The notes beneath the pieces were generated by a model, which was not told where the DNA came from, made no database searches, and saw nothing but the letters and a program-made list of their open reading frames with translations. A DNA stretch of 64,000 bases from Paracoccus marcusii (GTDB lineage Bacteria > Pseudomonadota > Alphaproteobacteria > Rhodobacterales > Rhodobacteraceae): assembly GCF_006151785.1 (NCBI RefSeq), contig NZ_VDDD01000002.1:1-64000 (forward strand), written 5' to 3'. Positions 25,309 to 33,978 of the stretch are shown piece after piece (the stretch's first letter is position 1; every line of letters starts with the position of its first letter). The position numbers and the translations under genes were made by a program.

Positions 25309-26737
25309 CTTGATGAAAGACGATTGCTGCGCGCCCAAGGGCGATTTCGACCTTGCCGTGATCGGCGCCGGATCGGCCGGGTTCTCGGCCGCGATCACCG
25401 CCGCCGAGGGAGGCAAGCGCGTCGCGCTGATCGGCCATGGCACCATCGGCGGGACCTGCGTGAACGTGGGCTGTGTGCCCTCCAAGACGATGATCCGGGC
25501 CGCGGAAGCCCTGCACGGTGCGCAGACAGCACATCGGTTCCCGGGCCTGAACAGCGAGGCGCAGGTCGCCGACTGGTCGGCGCTGATTGCGGCCAAGGAC
25601 GATCTTGTCGCGACACTGCGCCAGAAGAAGTACGCCGATCTGCTGCCGGGCTACGGCGGTGTGACCTATCTCGACGAGGGTCCGGCGCGTCTCGTCCTCG
25701 GCGGGGTCGAGGTCGGCGGGCGCAGGATCACGGCTCCCAAGGTGATCGTCGCGACCGGTGGCCGACCCGCCGTGCCCGACATCCCTGGGATCCAGGACGC
25801 ACCAACGCTCGACAGCACGTCGCTGCTGGAGCTGGACCGGTTGCCCGAAAGCCTGATCTTCCTCGGCGGCGGCTACATCGGCGTGGAGCTGGCGCAGATG
25901 ATGGCGCGGATGGGCACCCGCGTCACCATTGTCTGCCGCTCGCGCCTGCTGCCGCGCACAGAGCCGGAGGTGTCCCGGGCGCTGACGGAGACGCTGCGCG
26001 CCGAGGGCGTCGCGGTTGTCGATGGCGCGACCTACGACGCCGCACGGCGCGACGGGGTCCGTGCGGTCCTGACGGTGACGGTGGACGGCGCAGACCGCGA
26101 TCTGACGGCCGACCGCCTCGTCCTGACGACGGGACGCGCAGCCAACACCGAGGGGCTGGGCCTCGCGGAGATGGGCGTCGAGACCGACGCGCGTGGCGCG
26201 ATCCGGGTGGGCGACGACATGCAGACCACGAAGGCCGGCATCTTCGCGGCGGGCGATGTGACCGACCGCGACCAGTTCGTCTACATGGCCGCCTATGGCG
26301 CCAAGCTCGCGTCCCGCAACGCCGTTCTGGGCGGGGCGGAGCGCTACGACAACGCCGCGATGCCGTGGGTGGTGTTCACCGATCCGCAGGTCGCCGGCGT
26401 CGGGCTGACCGAGGCGCAGGCGCGCGCCGCGGGTCATGACGTCAAAACCAGTGTGCTGACGCTCGACAACGTGCCCCGCGCGCTCGCCGCCCGCGACACG
26501 CGCGGCCTGATCAAGCTCGTCGCGGACCGGGCGACCGACCGCCTCCTGGGCGGCGTGATCATGGCGCCGGAGGGAGCCGACAGTGTCCAGACGCTCGCCA
26601 TGGCGCTCAAGTTCGGCATGACGACAAAGGCGCTCGGCGAGACGATCTTCCCCTATCTGACCACGGTAGAGGGGCTGAAGCTCGCCGCGCAGACCTTCGA
26701 CAAGGATGTCGCGAAGCTGTCGTGCTGCGCGGGGTAA
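25301..26737 (+). CDS. merA: Mercuric reductase, short form
   Basis: A 478-residue flavoenzyme that reduces Hg(II) to volatile Hg(0) with NADPH. The active-site disulfide pair is C53/C58 in GGTCVNVGCVPSK, with FAD and NADPH Rossmann loops (GAGSAGFSAA and GGGYIGVELA). The C-terminal Cys pair C475/C476 hands over Hg. It lacks the separate N-terminal MerP-like domain found in many MerA proteins, but has a Cys pair at residues 9-10 (DDCCAPK). A second ATG at 25313 is possible. It ends 50 bp from the convergent phage gene. Confidence 0.95.
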   Translation: MDDLMKDDCCAPKGDFDLAVIGAGSAGFSAAITAAEGGKRVALIGHGTIGGTCVNVGCVPSKTMIRAAEALHGAQTAHRFPGLNSEAQVADWSALIAAKDDLVATLRQKKYADLLPGYGGVTYLDEGPARLVLGGVEVGGRRITAPKVIVATGGRPAVPDIPGIQDAPTLDSTSLLELDRLPESLIFLGGGYIGVELAQMMARMGTRVTIVCRSRLLPRTEPEVSRALTETLRAEGVAVVDGATYDAARRDGVRAVLTVTVDGADRDLTADRLVLTTGRAANTEGLGLAEMGVETDARGAIRVGDDMQTTKAGIFAAGDVTDRDQFVYMAAYGAKLASRNAVLGGAERYDNAAMPWVVFTDPQVAGVGLTEAQARAAGHDVKTSVLTLDNVPRALAARDTRGLIKLVADRATDRLLGGVIMAPEGADSVQTLAMALKFGMTTKALGETIFPYLTTVEGLKLAAQTFDKDVAKLSCCAG

Positions 26738-26787
26738 CCCGAGCCGTCGGTTTCGTGGCTGCCGAGCAAGATTGCGCATCGATGCGA

Positions 26788-27417
26788 TCACAACCTACCC
26801 CCCACCCAGTTCGCCACGATCAGCCCCGGCACGCTGTCCAACGCCCGGTCTGCATCCCGCGCCAGATCCAGCCGCTTCGGCAGCTTGACCTGTGGCACCA
26901 GCAGGAAGATCGGCGCAGTGACCTTTCCGCGCCCGGTCTTCGACCGCGACACCACCGCCTGGCCTTTCGTGTTCAGCCGCCCCTCGGCGACCAGCAGGCT
27001 GGGGCCCGTCCGGCGATAGACGAAACGCAGGCGGAGGCCGCGTCGCCGCTCCCATTCACCGGGGGTGATCCGGCCGCCGCGCAGGGATTTGCCCGCCGCG
27101 GGCAGCGGGATCGCCAGCCAGAACCCGTTCTTCGATCGGATCAGCGGCCCGGTGTCATGCGCACCGACGATTACCGGCGCCTTCGACCAGACCAGCGCCG
27201 CAGCCTCAAGGCTCTCGCCCGACCTCGGGAAGTTCTGGCTCCGGATCGAGTTGGCGAGCCGTGTACCAAGCCCCGCGCCGGTGATCTGCAACCGCCACGC
27301 CGTCTTCAGCCCAGTCCCGGCCTCGCGAATGGCGGCGGTGACGGCCCGTTCACCCGCCGCGACCTCGGCCGCCATCATCGCGACGATGTCGGGATCGATG
27401 TCGAGCTTCAGTTTCAC
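26788..27417 (-). CDS. Phage virion-associated protein, DUF6441-like
   Basis: A 209-residue protein starting MKLKLDIDPDIVAMMAAEVA, in the place of head-tail/tail completion proteins between the head-joining gene and the tail terminator. I recognise it as the DUF6441 type seen in rhodobacterial phages. The next phage gene in its operon is almost 2.9 kb further on, because the mer cassette intervenes. Its start overlaps the preceding gene (ATGA). Confidence 0.72.
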   Translation of the reverse strand: MKLKLDIDPDIVAMMAAEVAAGERAVTAAIREAGTGLKTAWRLQITGAGLGTRLANSIRSQNFPRSGESLEAAALVWSKAPVIVGAHDTGPLIRSKNGFWLAIPLPAAGKSLRGGRITPGEWERRRGLRLRFVYRRTGPSLLVAEGRLNTKGQAVVSRSKTGRGKVTAPIFLLVPQVKLPKRLDLARDADRALDSVPGLIVANWVGGRL

Positions 27418-27725
27418 GCGGGCCTCAGGTCGACGGTCCAGACCAGCCGCTCGCGGTCGCGGACCGGCTCGCCCTGTATGAGGAAGGCGTCGCCGTCGAT
27501 CTCGATGCGGTCGCCGGGACGCGGGTTCGCCACCTCGGCCACGCGCAGGTCGATCCGGGTGGTTTCGGACCAGAGCCGCGCGTCGCCGAAGTCGGTGACC
27601 GCGTCGGCGCGACGGGCGACGGCACGCACCAGCACGGGTGTACCGCCGTCGGCGATGTAGACCGCGTCCCGGCCGATGTTCGGATCGGCGAAGAGCGCGC
27701 CGATGGCGGCGGCGAAGGCCGACAT
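27414..27725 (-). CDS. Probable head-tail joining protein
   Basis: A 103-residue beta-rich protein (AVYIADGGTPVLVRAVARR, then RPGDRIEIDGDAFLIQGEP) that resembles lambda FII-like head-tail attachment proteins in size, pattern and genomic place. Its ATG overlaps the stop of the decoration-protein gene (TGATG). The name rests mainly on position and length. Confidence 0.65.
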   Translation of the reverse strand: MSAFAAAIGALFADPNIGRDAVYIADGGTPVLVRAVARRADAVTDFGDARLWSETTRIDLRVAEVANPRPGDRIEIDGDAFLIQGEPVRDRERLVWTVDLRPA

Positions 27726-28060
27726 CAGAACGTCGCGTTCAGGCGCACCCGGCCGATGGTGTCGCCGGCGCCGCTCGCCACCGCCTCGACGGCCGCGCCG
27801 ATGAGGGTGTTGTCGGTCGCGACGGTCGTGGTGCGCTTGTTGGTGTCGTCCCAATAGACCTTGGCGCCAACCGTCCACGCCTGGGAGCCGACCTTGGTGA
27901 TGTCGAACACGCCGACGAGCGCGGTCTCGACGGGCTCGCCAATGGCGGCGGCACCCGCGGCGATGCCGAAGATGGAGCCGACGAGCAGGCCATCGCCGGA
28001 GGCGACGGCATAGGGCGCGGTCAGGGTGATGGTGTTGCCGGGCTGGACGTAGGTTTTCAT
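27725..28060 (-). CDS. DUF2190 capsid decoration/cement protein
   Basis: A 111-residue protein beginning MKTYVQPGNTITLTAPYAVA with Gly-rich turns and VYWDDTNK, features of DUF2190 proteins that stabilise phage capsids. It lies directly after the capsid gene, the usual place for a cement protein. Confidence 0.83.
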   Translation of the reverse strand: MKTYVQPGNTITLTAPYAVASGDGLLVGSIFGIAAGAAAIGEPVETALVGVFDITKVGSQAWTVGAKVYWDDTNKRTTTVATDNTLIGAAVEAVASGAGDTIGRVRLNATF

Positions 28061-28134
28061 GATGGGGATCCTCGTGGAAAGACGAAGGGCGGCCCGTCAG
28101 GACCGCCCGTGTGTCAGGGTTCAGGAAGCGCGCC

Positions 28135-30189
28135 TTACGCGCCCGGGTTCTTGTAGAGGCCGCGCCAGTCGATGGCCTTGGCTCCGAAGTCGAGGCGGCA
28201 CTTGATCTCGACCCCGTCGACGTCGAAGCCGTTGCGCGTCTCGATATAGGCGCCCTGCTGGCCCTCGAGATAGGCGTACTCGATGGTGTCGATCTGGTTC
28301 GGGCTGGCCGCCAGATACCAGGCGGTCTCGCTGGCGGCGTCGAGCCGGGGCTCGCTGATCGGCGCCAGCGTCCTGATCGACTGCGGCACCACGCTGGACG
28401 TCGCGGCGGGCACGAGGTTCTGGGCCACCAGCTGTTCGGCTTTCAGTTCCAGTGAGGCCGGCACGATCAGGAAGGCAGGCCGGACGTTCAGCACCGTCTT
28501 CTTGTCGAGGCCGGTCTGCTTGGCCATCGCCGCGCGCGCCGCTCCGACGCTGCTGACATCGAGCGCCGCGCCGGTGCCTGCCAGGTTCTTGTGGGTGGTG
28601 TGGAAGAGCGCATTGCCGTCGGCCATCGCCGGGTTGGCGGTGATGATGCCCCAGACCACGTCCGACTCCAGCTGGGCGATGGAGTTGCCGTACATCGCCG
28701 GGATGCGGGTGAAGGCGTCGAGATCGTCGTTGATCAGCGTCTGACGGGTGATGGCGACCACCCGGCCATAGGTCTTGACCTTGTAGCTCTCCTTGCTCTC
28801 GCCCAGCGTGCCGCGCTTGAACTCGCCGCTTTCGCCGACCTCGAGCAGCTGCGGGGCTTCGCCGAGCTGGACGCGATGCATCGCCTTGAAGTCGGTCGCC
28901 AGCACCTGGCGACAGAACAGCATGAAGGTGCGGGGATAGGCCTCGTAGGCCTGCCGCAGCGTCTTGTTGGTGACGGCCGACAGGATCTCGGGGAAGTCCG
29001 AGGTCGAGTGCAGCGCGCGCGTCGCCACCTCGTCACGCGACAGGCCGCGCGTGTTGACCCCGGCATTGCCGAGGCTTTCGCGGGCGAGCTCCAGCAGCGT
29101 CATGCCGCGATACTGGCGCGCGGCGTCCTCGAGCTGGAACAGCGTTGGGCTGTAGCGGTGCAGCAGTGCGTTCGCCACCGCGTCACGGCGGGTGATGCAC
29201 TCGTCTCGGCCGCCGAGCGGGACGGAGACATGGGGGAAGTTCCGGGTCTCGTCGGATTTCGCGGCGACCTGGTCGAGGATCAGTCGGCGGGACTCGTCGA
29301 TGCTGACGCCGCGCTTGACCAGATCCTCGGCGAAGCCGCGCTCGAGGTTCAGCCGCCCGGCCAGATCGTAAATGGTGGAGACGCGGTCGCGCTCGGCCTC
29401 GCGGGCGCGGGTGGCGACCACTTCGGTATCGGGCGCGGGAGTTACCTGCGTCTTCTGGCTGCGCGTCTCGCTGGCCGCGACCTTCGGGTCGGGCGCAGCC
29501 GGTTTCGGCTCGGTCATGGGGGTGTCCTCGGTATCATTCGGCTCGGTCGGCTGGGTGTTGGCGGGGGTTGCGGCGTCGCTCGCCGGGGTCTGGGTCGTGT
29601 CCGTCATCGGGATCGGTCCTTTCGTGGTGGAAGGGGCGTCCCGGCGGTGGAGGACGCAGTCGTGAAGGGGGTGCTGGGCGCGGAAGCCCGCTGCTGGGTC
29701 GGCTCCGACCGCGACGGCGGAGACCTCGAAGGGCGTCCAGTCCACCGCGCGCCAGAGCTCGCGGGCGCCATCAGGCTTCGAGATATCAAACCGGTGGACC
29801 TGGTAGCCGATGGAGACGGCGCGGATGTGCCCCGCCTGGATGTCGCGCCAGATCGGCTCGACATCGGCACGCTCGCTGATCCGGACCAAGGCGATGCCGC
29901 GACCGTTCTCGATCCGGGCCGAGCCCGGCACGACCGAGCCGATCACCGCGTCGAGCGTGTCGAGCTCGTGCACCTTCAGGAACGGCGCGCCCGCGTTCAG
30001 CCGGTCGAGCCGGACATGGGCCGGGTCGAGGCTGAGTTCCTCGTCATAAGGCTCGCCGAAGAAGGTGGCACGGCGGACGCGAGCCCCGGCCGACCAGACC
30101 ACCTCGACGGTGCGGTTGTCGGCATCGGCCGTGTTCGGCGCAAGCTCCGCCGACCGGCGCATGGCCGGCAGTTCGATCATCGTGTCCAT
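28135..30189 (-). CDS. Prohead protease and major capsid protein in one chain
   Basis: A 684-residue fusion. Residues 1-190 match a phage prohead serine protease (VVWSAGARVRRATFFGEPY, then HVRLDRLNAGAPFLKVHE and GHIRAVSIGYQVHRF). Residues 195-290 are acidic, Pro/Thr/Glu-rich and scaffold-like. Residues 320-684 are the capsid part (ITRRDAVANALLHRYSP, then LFCRQVLATDFKAMHRVQLG). A Shine-Dalgarno AGGA lies before the ATG at 30189. Fused protease-capsid chains are known in phages; the protease would cut itself free during maturation. Confidence 0.88.
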   Translation of the reverse strand: MDTMIELPAMRRSAELAPNTADADNRTVEVVWSAGARVRRATFFGEPYDEELSLDPAHVRLDRLNAGAPFLKVHELDTLDAVIGSVVPGSARIENGRGIALVRISERADVEPIWRDIQAGHIRAVSIGYQVHRFDISKPDGARELWRAVDWTPFEVSAVAVGADPAAGFRAQHPLHDCVLHRRDAPSTTKGPIPMTDTTQTPASDAATPANTQPTEPNDTEDTPMTEPKPAAPDPKVAASETRSQKTQVTPAPDTEVVATRAREAERDRVSTIYDLAGRLNLERGFAEDLVKRGVSIDESRRLILDQVAAKSDETRNFPHVSVPLGGRDECITRRDAVANALLHRYSPTLFQLEDAARQYRGMTLLELARESLGNAGVNTRGLSRDEVATRALHSTSDFPEILSAVTNKTLRQAYEAYPRTFMLFCRQVLATDFKAMHRVQLGEAPQLLEVGESGEFKRGTLGESKESYKVKTYGRVVAITRQTLINDDLDAFTRIPAMYGNSIAQLESDVVWGIITANPAMADGNALFHTTHKNLAGTGAALDVSSVGAARAAMAKQTGLDKKTVLNVRPAFLIVPASLELKAEQLVAQNLVPAATSSVVPQSIRTLAPISEPRLDAASETAWYLAASPNQIDTIEYAYLEGQQGAYIETRNGFDVDGVEIKCRLDFGAKAIDWRGLYKNPGA

Positions 30190-30194
30190 GAAGG

Positions 30195-31763
30195 TCAGTC
30201 CTGTTGGTCGGCCTGCGCCGGGTCTGTATCCGCGTCGGCGGAGGGGTCGTCGGCGTCTGGTTCGTCGGCGGCCGGATCGTTCGCCGGATCGCTGGCCCCG
30301 TCTTTGGATTGTGCGCTGCCGGTCTTGGTGACGCGGCGAGGGTCGCTGTCGAGGACCAACCCCAGCGCGTCGAGCTTGGCGTTGGTCGCCGCGATCTCGG
30401 CCAGCACGGCGTCGGGGTTGCGGCCCTGCCGGGCGATCACCTCGGCCAGCGTCATGGTGCCCGAGCGGATGGACAGCAGGTTCGCCATCGCGTCCTTCTG
30501 CGGATCGACCGCCTCGAACTTCGGCGGCGACCATTCCACAGGCACGATCGGCGACGGGATCTGCCCCGCCGCCCATGCGGCTTCCGTGAACCACCGCCAC
30601 ACCGGGGCGCAGAACATCGGGATGAACAGCTGCCATTGGACGGCGTCGATCTGGCGGCGGAACTCCACGAGACCCGCCCGGATCGAGGAGTAGTTCACTT
30701 GGGACAGGTCCCCCGTCAGCAGCTCGTAGGGCACGCGGAAGCCTGCCGAGATCGTGTGCAGGCTCGCGCGCTTGTATTCGCCGTAGCCGCCCGTCGCCGA
30801 GGGCTGGTTGAAGCGGATGTCCTTGCCGCCGCGGGCATAGGCGATCAGCCCCGGCTCGAACTGTTCCACCCGGTTGCCGTCGGCATCGACCACGGAGGGC
30901 GCGATGCCCTGTTGCGCCTCGTCGTCGCCGAAGACGATGGCGGTGACGCAGGCCTCGGTCTTCTTGCGAACCAGTTCGGCCACTTCATAGTCGTCGAGAT
31001 CACGCAACGACCGGATCACCGGCGCGCCCCAGGGGACGCCGCGCGCTTGCGTGCGCTGCTTCTCGTAGACATGGGCGATCTCGGTCGCGGGGACCGGGCG
31101 GCTCTGCAACCCGTTCTGCAAGGCCCCGTAGGCGTCGCCCGGATGCTCGGCATGCAGCCAGTAAGCCCGGCGCTTCCCGACCGGGTCGAACTCGATCCCC
31201 TGCACGAGGCGCCCTGCGCCGAGGGCTCCGGACTTGGTGGCGTCGAGGAAGTCGGCTTCCAGCACCTGCAATTGCAGCGGCACCGGCAGGCCGTCGCTCG
31301 CGCGCCGCAGGCGGCGGCGCACCAGAACCTCGCCCGCCTCGACCATCTCCCGGCAGATCAGCGTCTGCAGGCCATAGAAGTCAAGCTGGCCATCGGCGTC
31401 GCAGTCCGCCGTCCAGCGTTCGAAGAGCGCATCGACCTTCCGGTCCAGCTTGTCGTCGCCGCTAGCGGCGCGGGGCATGATGCCCGCGCCGATGATGTTG
31501 TTGACCAGCACCGCCACGGCCTTGGCCGCATGCGGGTTGTTGCGCACCAGATCGCGCATGCGGTCGCGCAGCAGCGCCCCGGCGACGCCGATTTCGGTGT
31601 CGGCCGAGGATCCCGGCGCGCGCCAGCCGTCCGTCCGTCGCCCGCGCGCCGCGCCGTCATAGCCACGCGTCAGCGTCTCGAATGCCTGACGCGCCATCAC
31701 GCGCCGAGCCGCCATGCGCGGCGCCACCGTGGCGATGGCGTGGTCGAACCAGGTCGCCGACAT
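30195..31763 (-). CDS. Lambda-type portal protein
   Basis: A 522-residue portal protein, with the lambda-family segments MRDLVRNNPHAAKAVAVLVNN, a Trp/Gly stretch ARGVPWGAPVIRSLRDLDDYE, and VNYSSIRAGLVEFRRQID. The last 60 residues are a disordered Asp/Ala tail. It forms the ring for DNA packaging and exit. It ends 5 bp before the protease-capsid start, and its own start overlaps the gpW-like gene. Confidence 0.93.
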   Translation of the reverse strand: MSATWFDHAIATVAPRMAARRVMARQAFETLTRGYDGAARGRRTDGWRAPGSSADTEIGVAGALLRDRMRDLVRNNPHAAKAVAVLVNNIIGAGIMPRAASGDDKLDRKVDALFERWTADCDADGQLDFYGLQTLICREMVEAGEVLVRRRLRRASDGLPVPLQLQVLEADFLDATKSGALGAGRLVQGIEFDPVGKRRAYWLHAEHPGDAYGALQNGLQSRPVPATEIAHVYEKQRTQARGVPWGAPVIRSLRDLDDYEVAELVRKKTEACVTAIVFGDDEAQQGIAPSVVDADGNRVEQFEPGLIAYARGGKDIRFNQPSATGGYGEYKRASLHTISAGFRVPYELLTGDLSQVNYSSIRAGLVEFRRQIDAVQWQLFIPMFCAPVWRWFTEAAWAAGQIPSPIVPVEWSPPKFEAVDPQKDAMANLLSIRSGTMTLAEVIARQGRNPDAVLAEIAATNAKLDALGLVLDSDPRRVTKTGSAQSKDGASDPANDPAADEPDADDPSADADTDPAQADQQD

Positions 31764-31972
31764 CAGCGATCCCCGCGCGAGAAGCCAGCGAGCCCCGCCA
31801 CGGGCAGCGGGCGGCTGAAGCCCGCGATGGCGCGCTCGATGGTCCGGATGCGGGCGAGCAGATCCTCGGCCGAGCCGTAATCCACCGACTTGCCATCATA
31901 GCTGACGCGCGTCGTGCCGCTGGCATAGGCCCGGCGCAGCGCCGAAAGCTCGGTTTCCGTCCAGTCGATCAT
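31763..31972 (-). CDS. gpW-like head-tail joining protein
   Basis: A 69-residue protein (MIDWTETELSALRRAYASG, then YGSAEDLLARIRTIERAI) with the length and helix pattern of lambda gpW, which seals the portal after packaging. It lies between terminase and portal, as in lambda. Its stop overlaps the portal start codon (TGATG). Confidence 0.83.
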   Translation of the reverse strand: MIDWTETELSALRRAYASGTTRVSYDGKSVDYGSAEDLLARIRTIERAIAGFSRPLPVAGLAGFSRGDR

Positions 31973-31974
31973 GT

Positions 31975-33978
31975 TCAGAACCATCCCTCCCGCCGCCCGA
32001 GCCAGTCGGAGCGGCGCTTGCCCTGCGGGGCCTGTCCCGGCCGGTTGATCTGCCCGGCGGGATCGGTGTCGGTGGGGGCGGCCCCGAGCTGATCCTCGAG
32101 GTCGCGCCATTTCTCGTCGGGCCAGCGGTCCGCGCCCGCGATCCAGGCGGCTGCGCGGGCGTAGACCCGGCAATCCAGCGCCTCGTTGCGCTCGCGCAGC
32201 TTCTGCCATTCCAGCCGGGCGAAGCCGCGCTTGGTGCGCACCGTCACCAGCTGCTCGGCCACGAACTGCTTCAGCCATTCGTTCTCGACCCAGTGCGGCA
32301 GGTGCACCGAGCCGGGCGGGAACGCCGCCCCGTCGGCCATCTCCTCCTCGGTCGGGCGTGCCAGCCGCAGGAAGCGGTAGGTTTCGGCCTTGAAGGTCGA
32401 GACCGCCACGGTCCAGAGCCGCGCCCCGCGCCGCAGGCGTTTGCCGCCCTCGGTCGCGTCGACAAAGGTCGGCCCCGACACCGGGCTCGAGCGGTTGAAC
32501 CCCTCGACGCCCTTGACCGGCGACACCTGCGCGAAGCCTTGCGCCCGCGACCAGGAATAGACCGCCGGGGCCTCGTAGCCGGTGTCGATGGCGAGCCGCG
32601 CGATCCTGAGATGCGCGCGGCGTTCATGCGGCCAGGACCTGTCCAGCAGCGCGGTCAGCTCCGACCAGGCGTCGTGCCGGTCGGGCCCGCCCTCGATGAC
32701 GACGTGATCGACGAGCCAGCTTTCCAAGCCGCGACCCCAGGCCCAGACATCGACCTCGATCCGGTCCTTCTGCACGTCGGCTCCGGCTGTCAGGAACAAC
32801 CCGCCTGCTGGCACCGTGCCGGATTTCCAGCGTTCGCGCCGGTCGTAGAGCCGCTGCCAGTCGGGCGCTTCCCCGGTCTCGACCCATGTCTCGCCGAGGA
32901 TCGTGTTGCGGAACGCCTTGATCGCCTCGTCCGACCCTTGGGCTGCTTCCCATGACCGCACGATCCGCTCCCAGCTCAGCCAGCCGATCGGCGAATAGAG
33001 CGCCGAAAGGTGATACCCGACCGTGGTCGGATCGGCGGCCGTGGCGGTCGCCCGCCATTCGCCGCCCTCCAGCATCGCCGTCTTGTGGTGTTCCGCGATT
33101 GCCGCGTCGCAGCCCTCGCAGTGATACTCGGCCGTCTCCGGGCGGCCCTTTTGCCAGCGCAGCCGGTCGAACTTCAGCCATTGTGCGTGGCCGCATTGTG
33201 GGCACGGCACGAAGAACCGACGCTGGTCGCTGGCCTCGTACTCGCGCTCGATGCGCGACAGCCCCCGGATCGTGGGCGTCGAGACCAGCAGCACCTTGCG
33301 CCGGTGGGCGAAGGTCAGGGAGCGCGCCTCGGCGAGCGTGACCGGATCGCCTTCCTCGTCGGCCGAGGCGGGATAGGCGTCGACCTCGTCGAGGAAGATG
33401 TAGCGCGCCGGGGTGGACCGAAGCCCGACCGCCGAGTTCGCGCCCGTCATGATCAGGATGCCGCCCGCGAACTCCTTCGAGAGCATCGTGTTGCCCGCAT
33501 CGCGGGATCGCGCGGGCTTCACCCGCTCCCGCAGCTCTGGGCTTTCATCGATCAGCGGGTCGATGCGCTGGCGCGAGTTGCGCTTGGCCAGTTCCACGGT
33601 CGGCTGGACCGCCAGCATCGGACCCGGCGCCTGGTGGATCGCGAACCCGATCCAGTTGTTGCCCGCCTCGGTCGCGCCGACCTGCGCCGCCTTCATGAAC
33701 ACGATCCGCTGCGTGGGATCCCCCGGCGACAGCCGGTCCATGATCTCGCGCATGTAGGGCGTGCGCACGGTGCGATACCGCCCCGGTTCGGCTGAAGCCC
33801 GCCCCGAGAGCATCCGGTGCCGGTCCGCCCATTCCGAAACGGTCAGGTCCGGGTCGGGCCGCAACCCGTTGCCCCAGGCGCGGAGGATCTCGCCCGCGCC
33901 GTCGAAGTCGATCAGGCCATCATCGTCACCGGAAGTCGGGCCGGACCTCGGCGAGTTCGTCGAGGTGGGCGCGTACAT
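31975..33978 (-). CDS. Terminase large subunit, GpA family
   Basis: A 667-residue packaging motor. The ATPase Walker-A-like loop KAAQVGATEAG is at residues 95-105, and the Walker B YIFLDEVDA at 192-200. A zinc knuckle (CPQCGH and YHCEGC) follows near 245-275, then a C-terminal nuclease domain (TAGADVQKDRIEVDVWAW). It ends two bases before the gpW-like start. It overlaps the small-subunit gene by 53 bp. Confidence 0.95.
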   Translation of the reverse strand: MYAPTSTNSPRSGPTSGDDDGLIDFDGAGEILRAWGNGLRPDPDLTVSEWADRHRMLSGRASAEPGRYRTVRTPYMREIMDRLSPGDPTQRIVFMKAAQVGATEAGNNWIGFAIHQAPGPMLAVQPTVELAKRNSRQRIDPLIDESPELRERVKPARSRDAGNTMLSKEFAGGILIMTGANSAVGLRSTPARYIFLDEVDAYPASADEEGDPVTLAEARSLTFAHRRKVLLVSTPTIRGLSRIEREYEASDQRRFFVPCPQCGHAQWLKFDRLRWQKGRPETAEYHCEGCDAAIAEHHKTAMLEGGEWRATATAADPTTVGYHLSALYSPIGWLSWERIVRSWEAAQGSDEAIKAFRNTILGETWVETGEAPDWQRLYDRRERWKSGTVPAGGLFLTAGADVQKDRIEVDVWAWGRGLESWLVDHVVIEGGPDRHDAWSELTALLDRSWPHERRAHLRIARLAIDTGYEAPAVYSWSRAQGFAQVSPVKGVEGFNRSSPVSGPTFVDATEGGKRLRRGARLWTVAVSTFKAETYRFLRLARPTEEEMADGAAFPPGSVHLPHWVENEWLKQFVAEQLVTVRTKRGFARLEWQKLRERNEALDCRVYARAAAWIAGADRWPDEKWRDLEDQLGAAPTDTDPAGQINRPGQAPQGKRRSDWLGRREGWF

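Noticed and set aside
26775-26786. 12-bp palindrome CGCATCGATGCG between merA and the phage gene as a terminator
   Set aside because: Too short and without a T-run; no support beyond symmetry.
23855-26787. mer cassette as a transposon (Tn501/Tn21-like)
   Set aside because: No transposase, resolvase or terminal inverted repeats are visible at either edge.
28591-30693. 700-codon open frame on the plus strand
   Set aside because: It is antisense to the protease-capsid fusion and the portal end, with Arg/Gly/His-rich composition typical of shadow frames in high-GC DNA.
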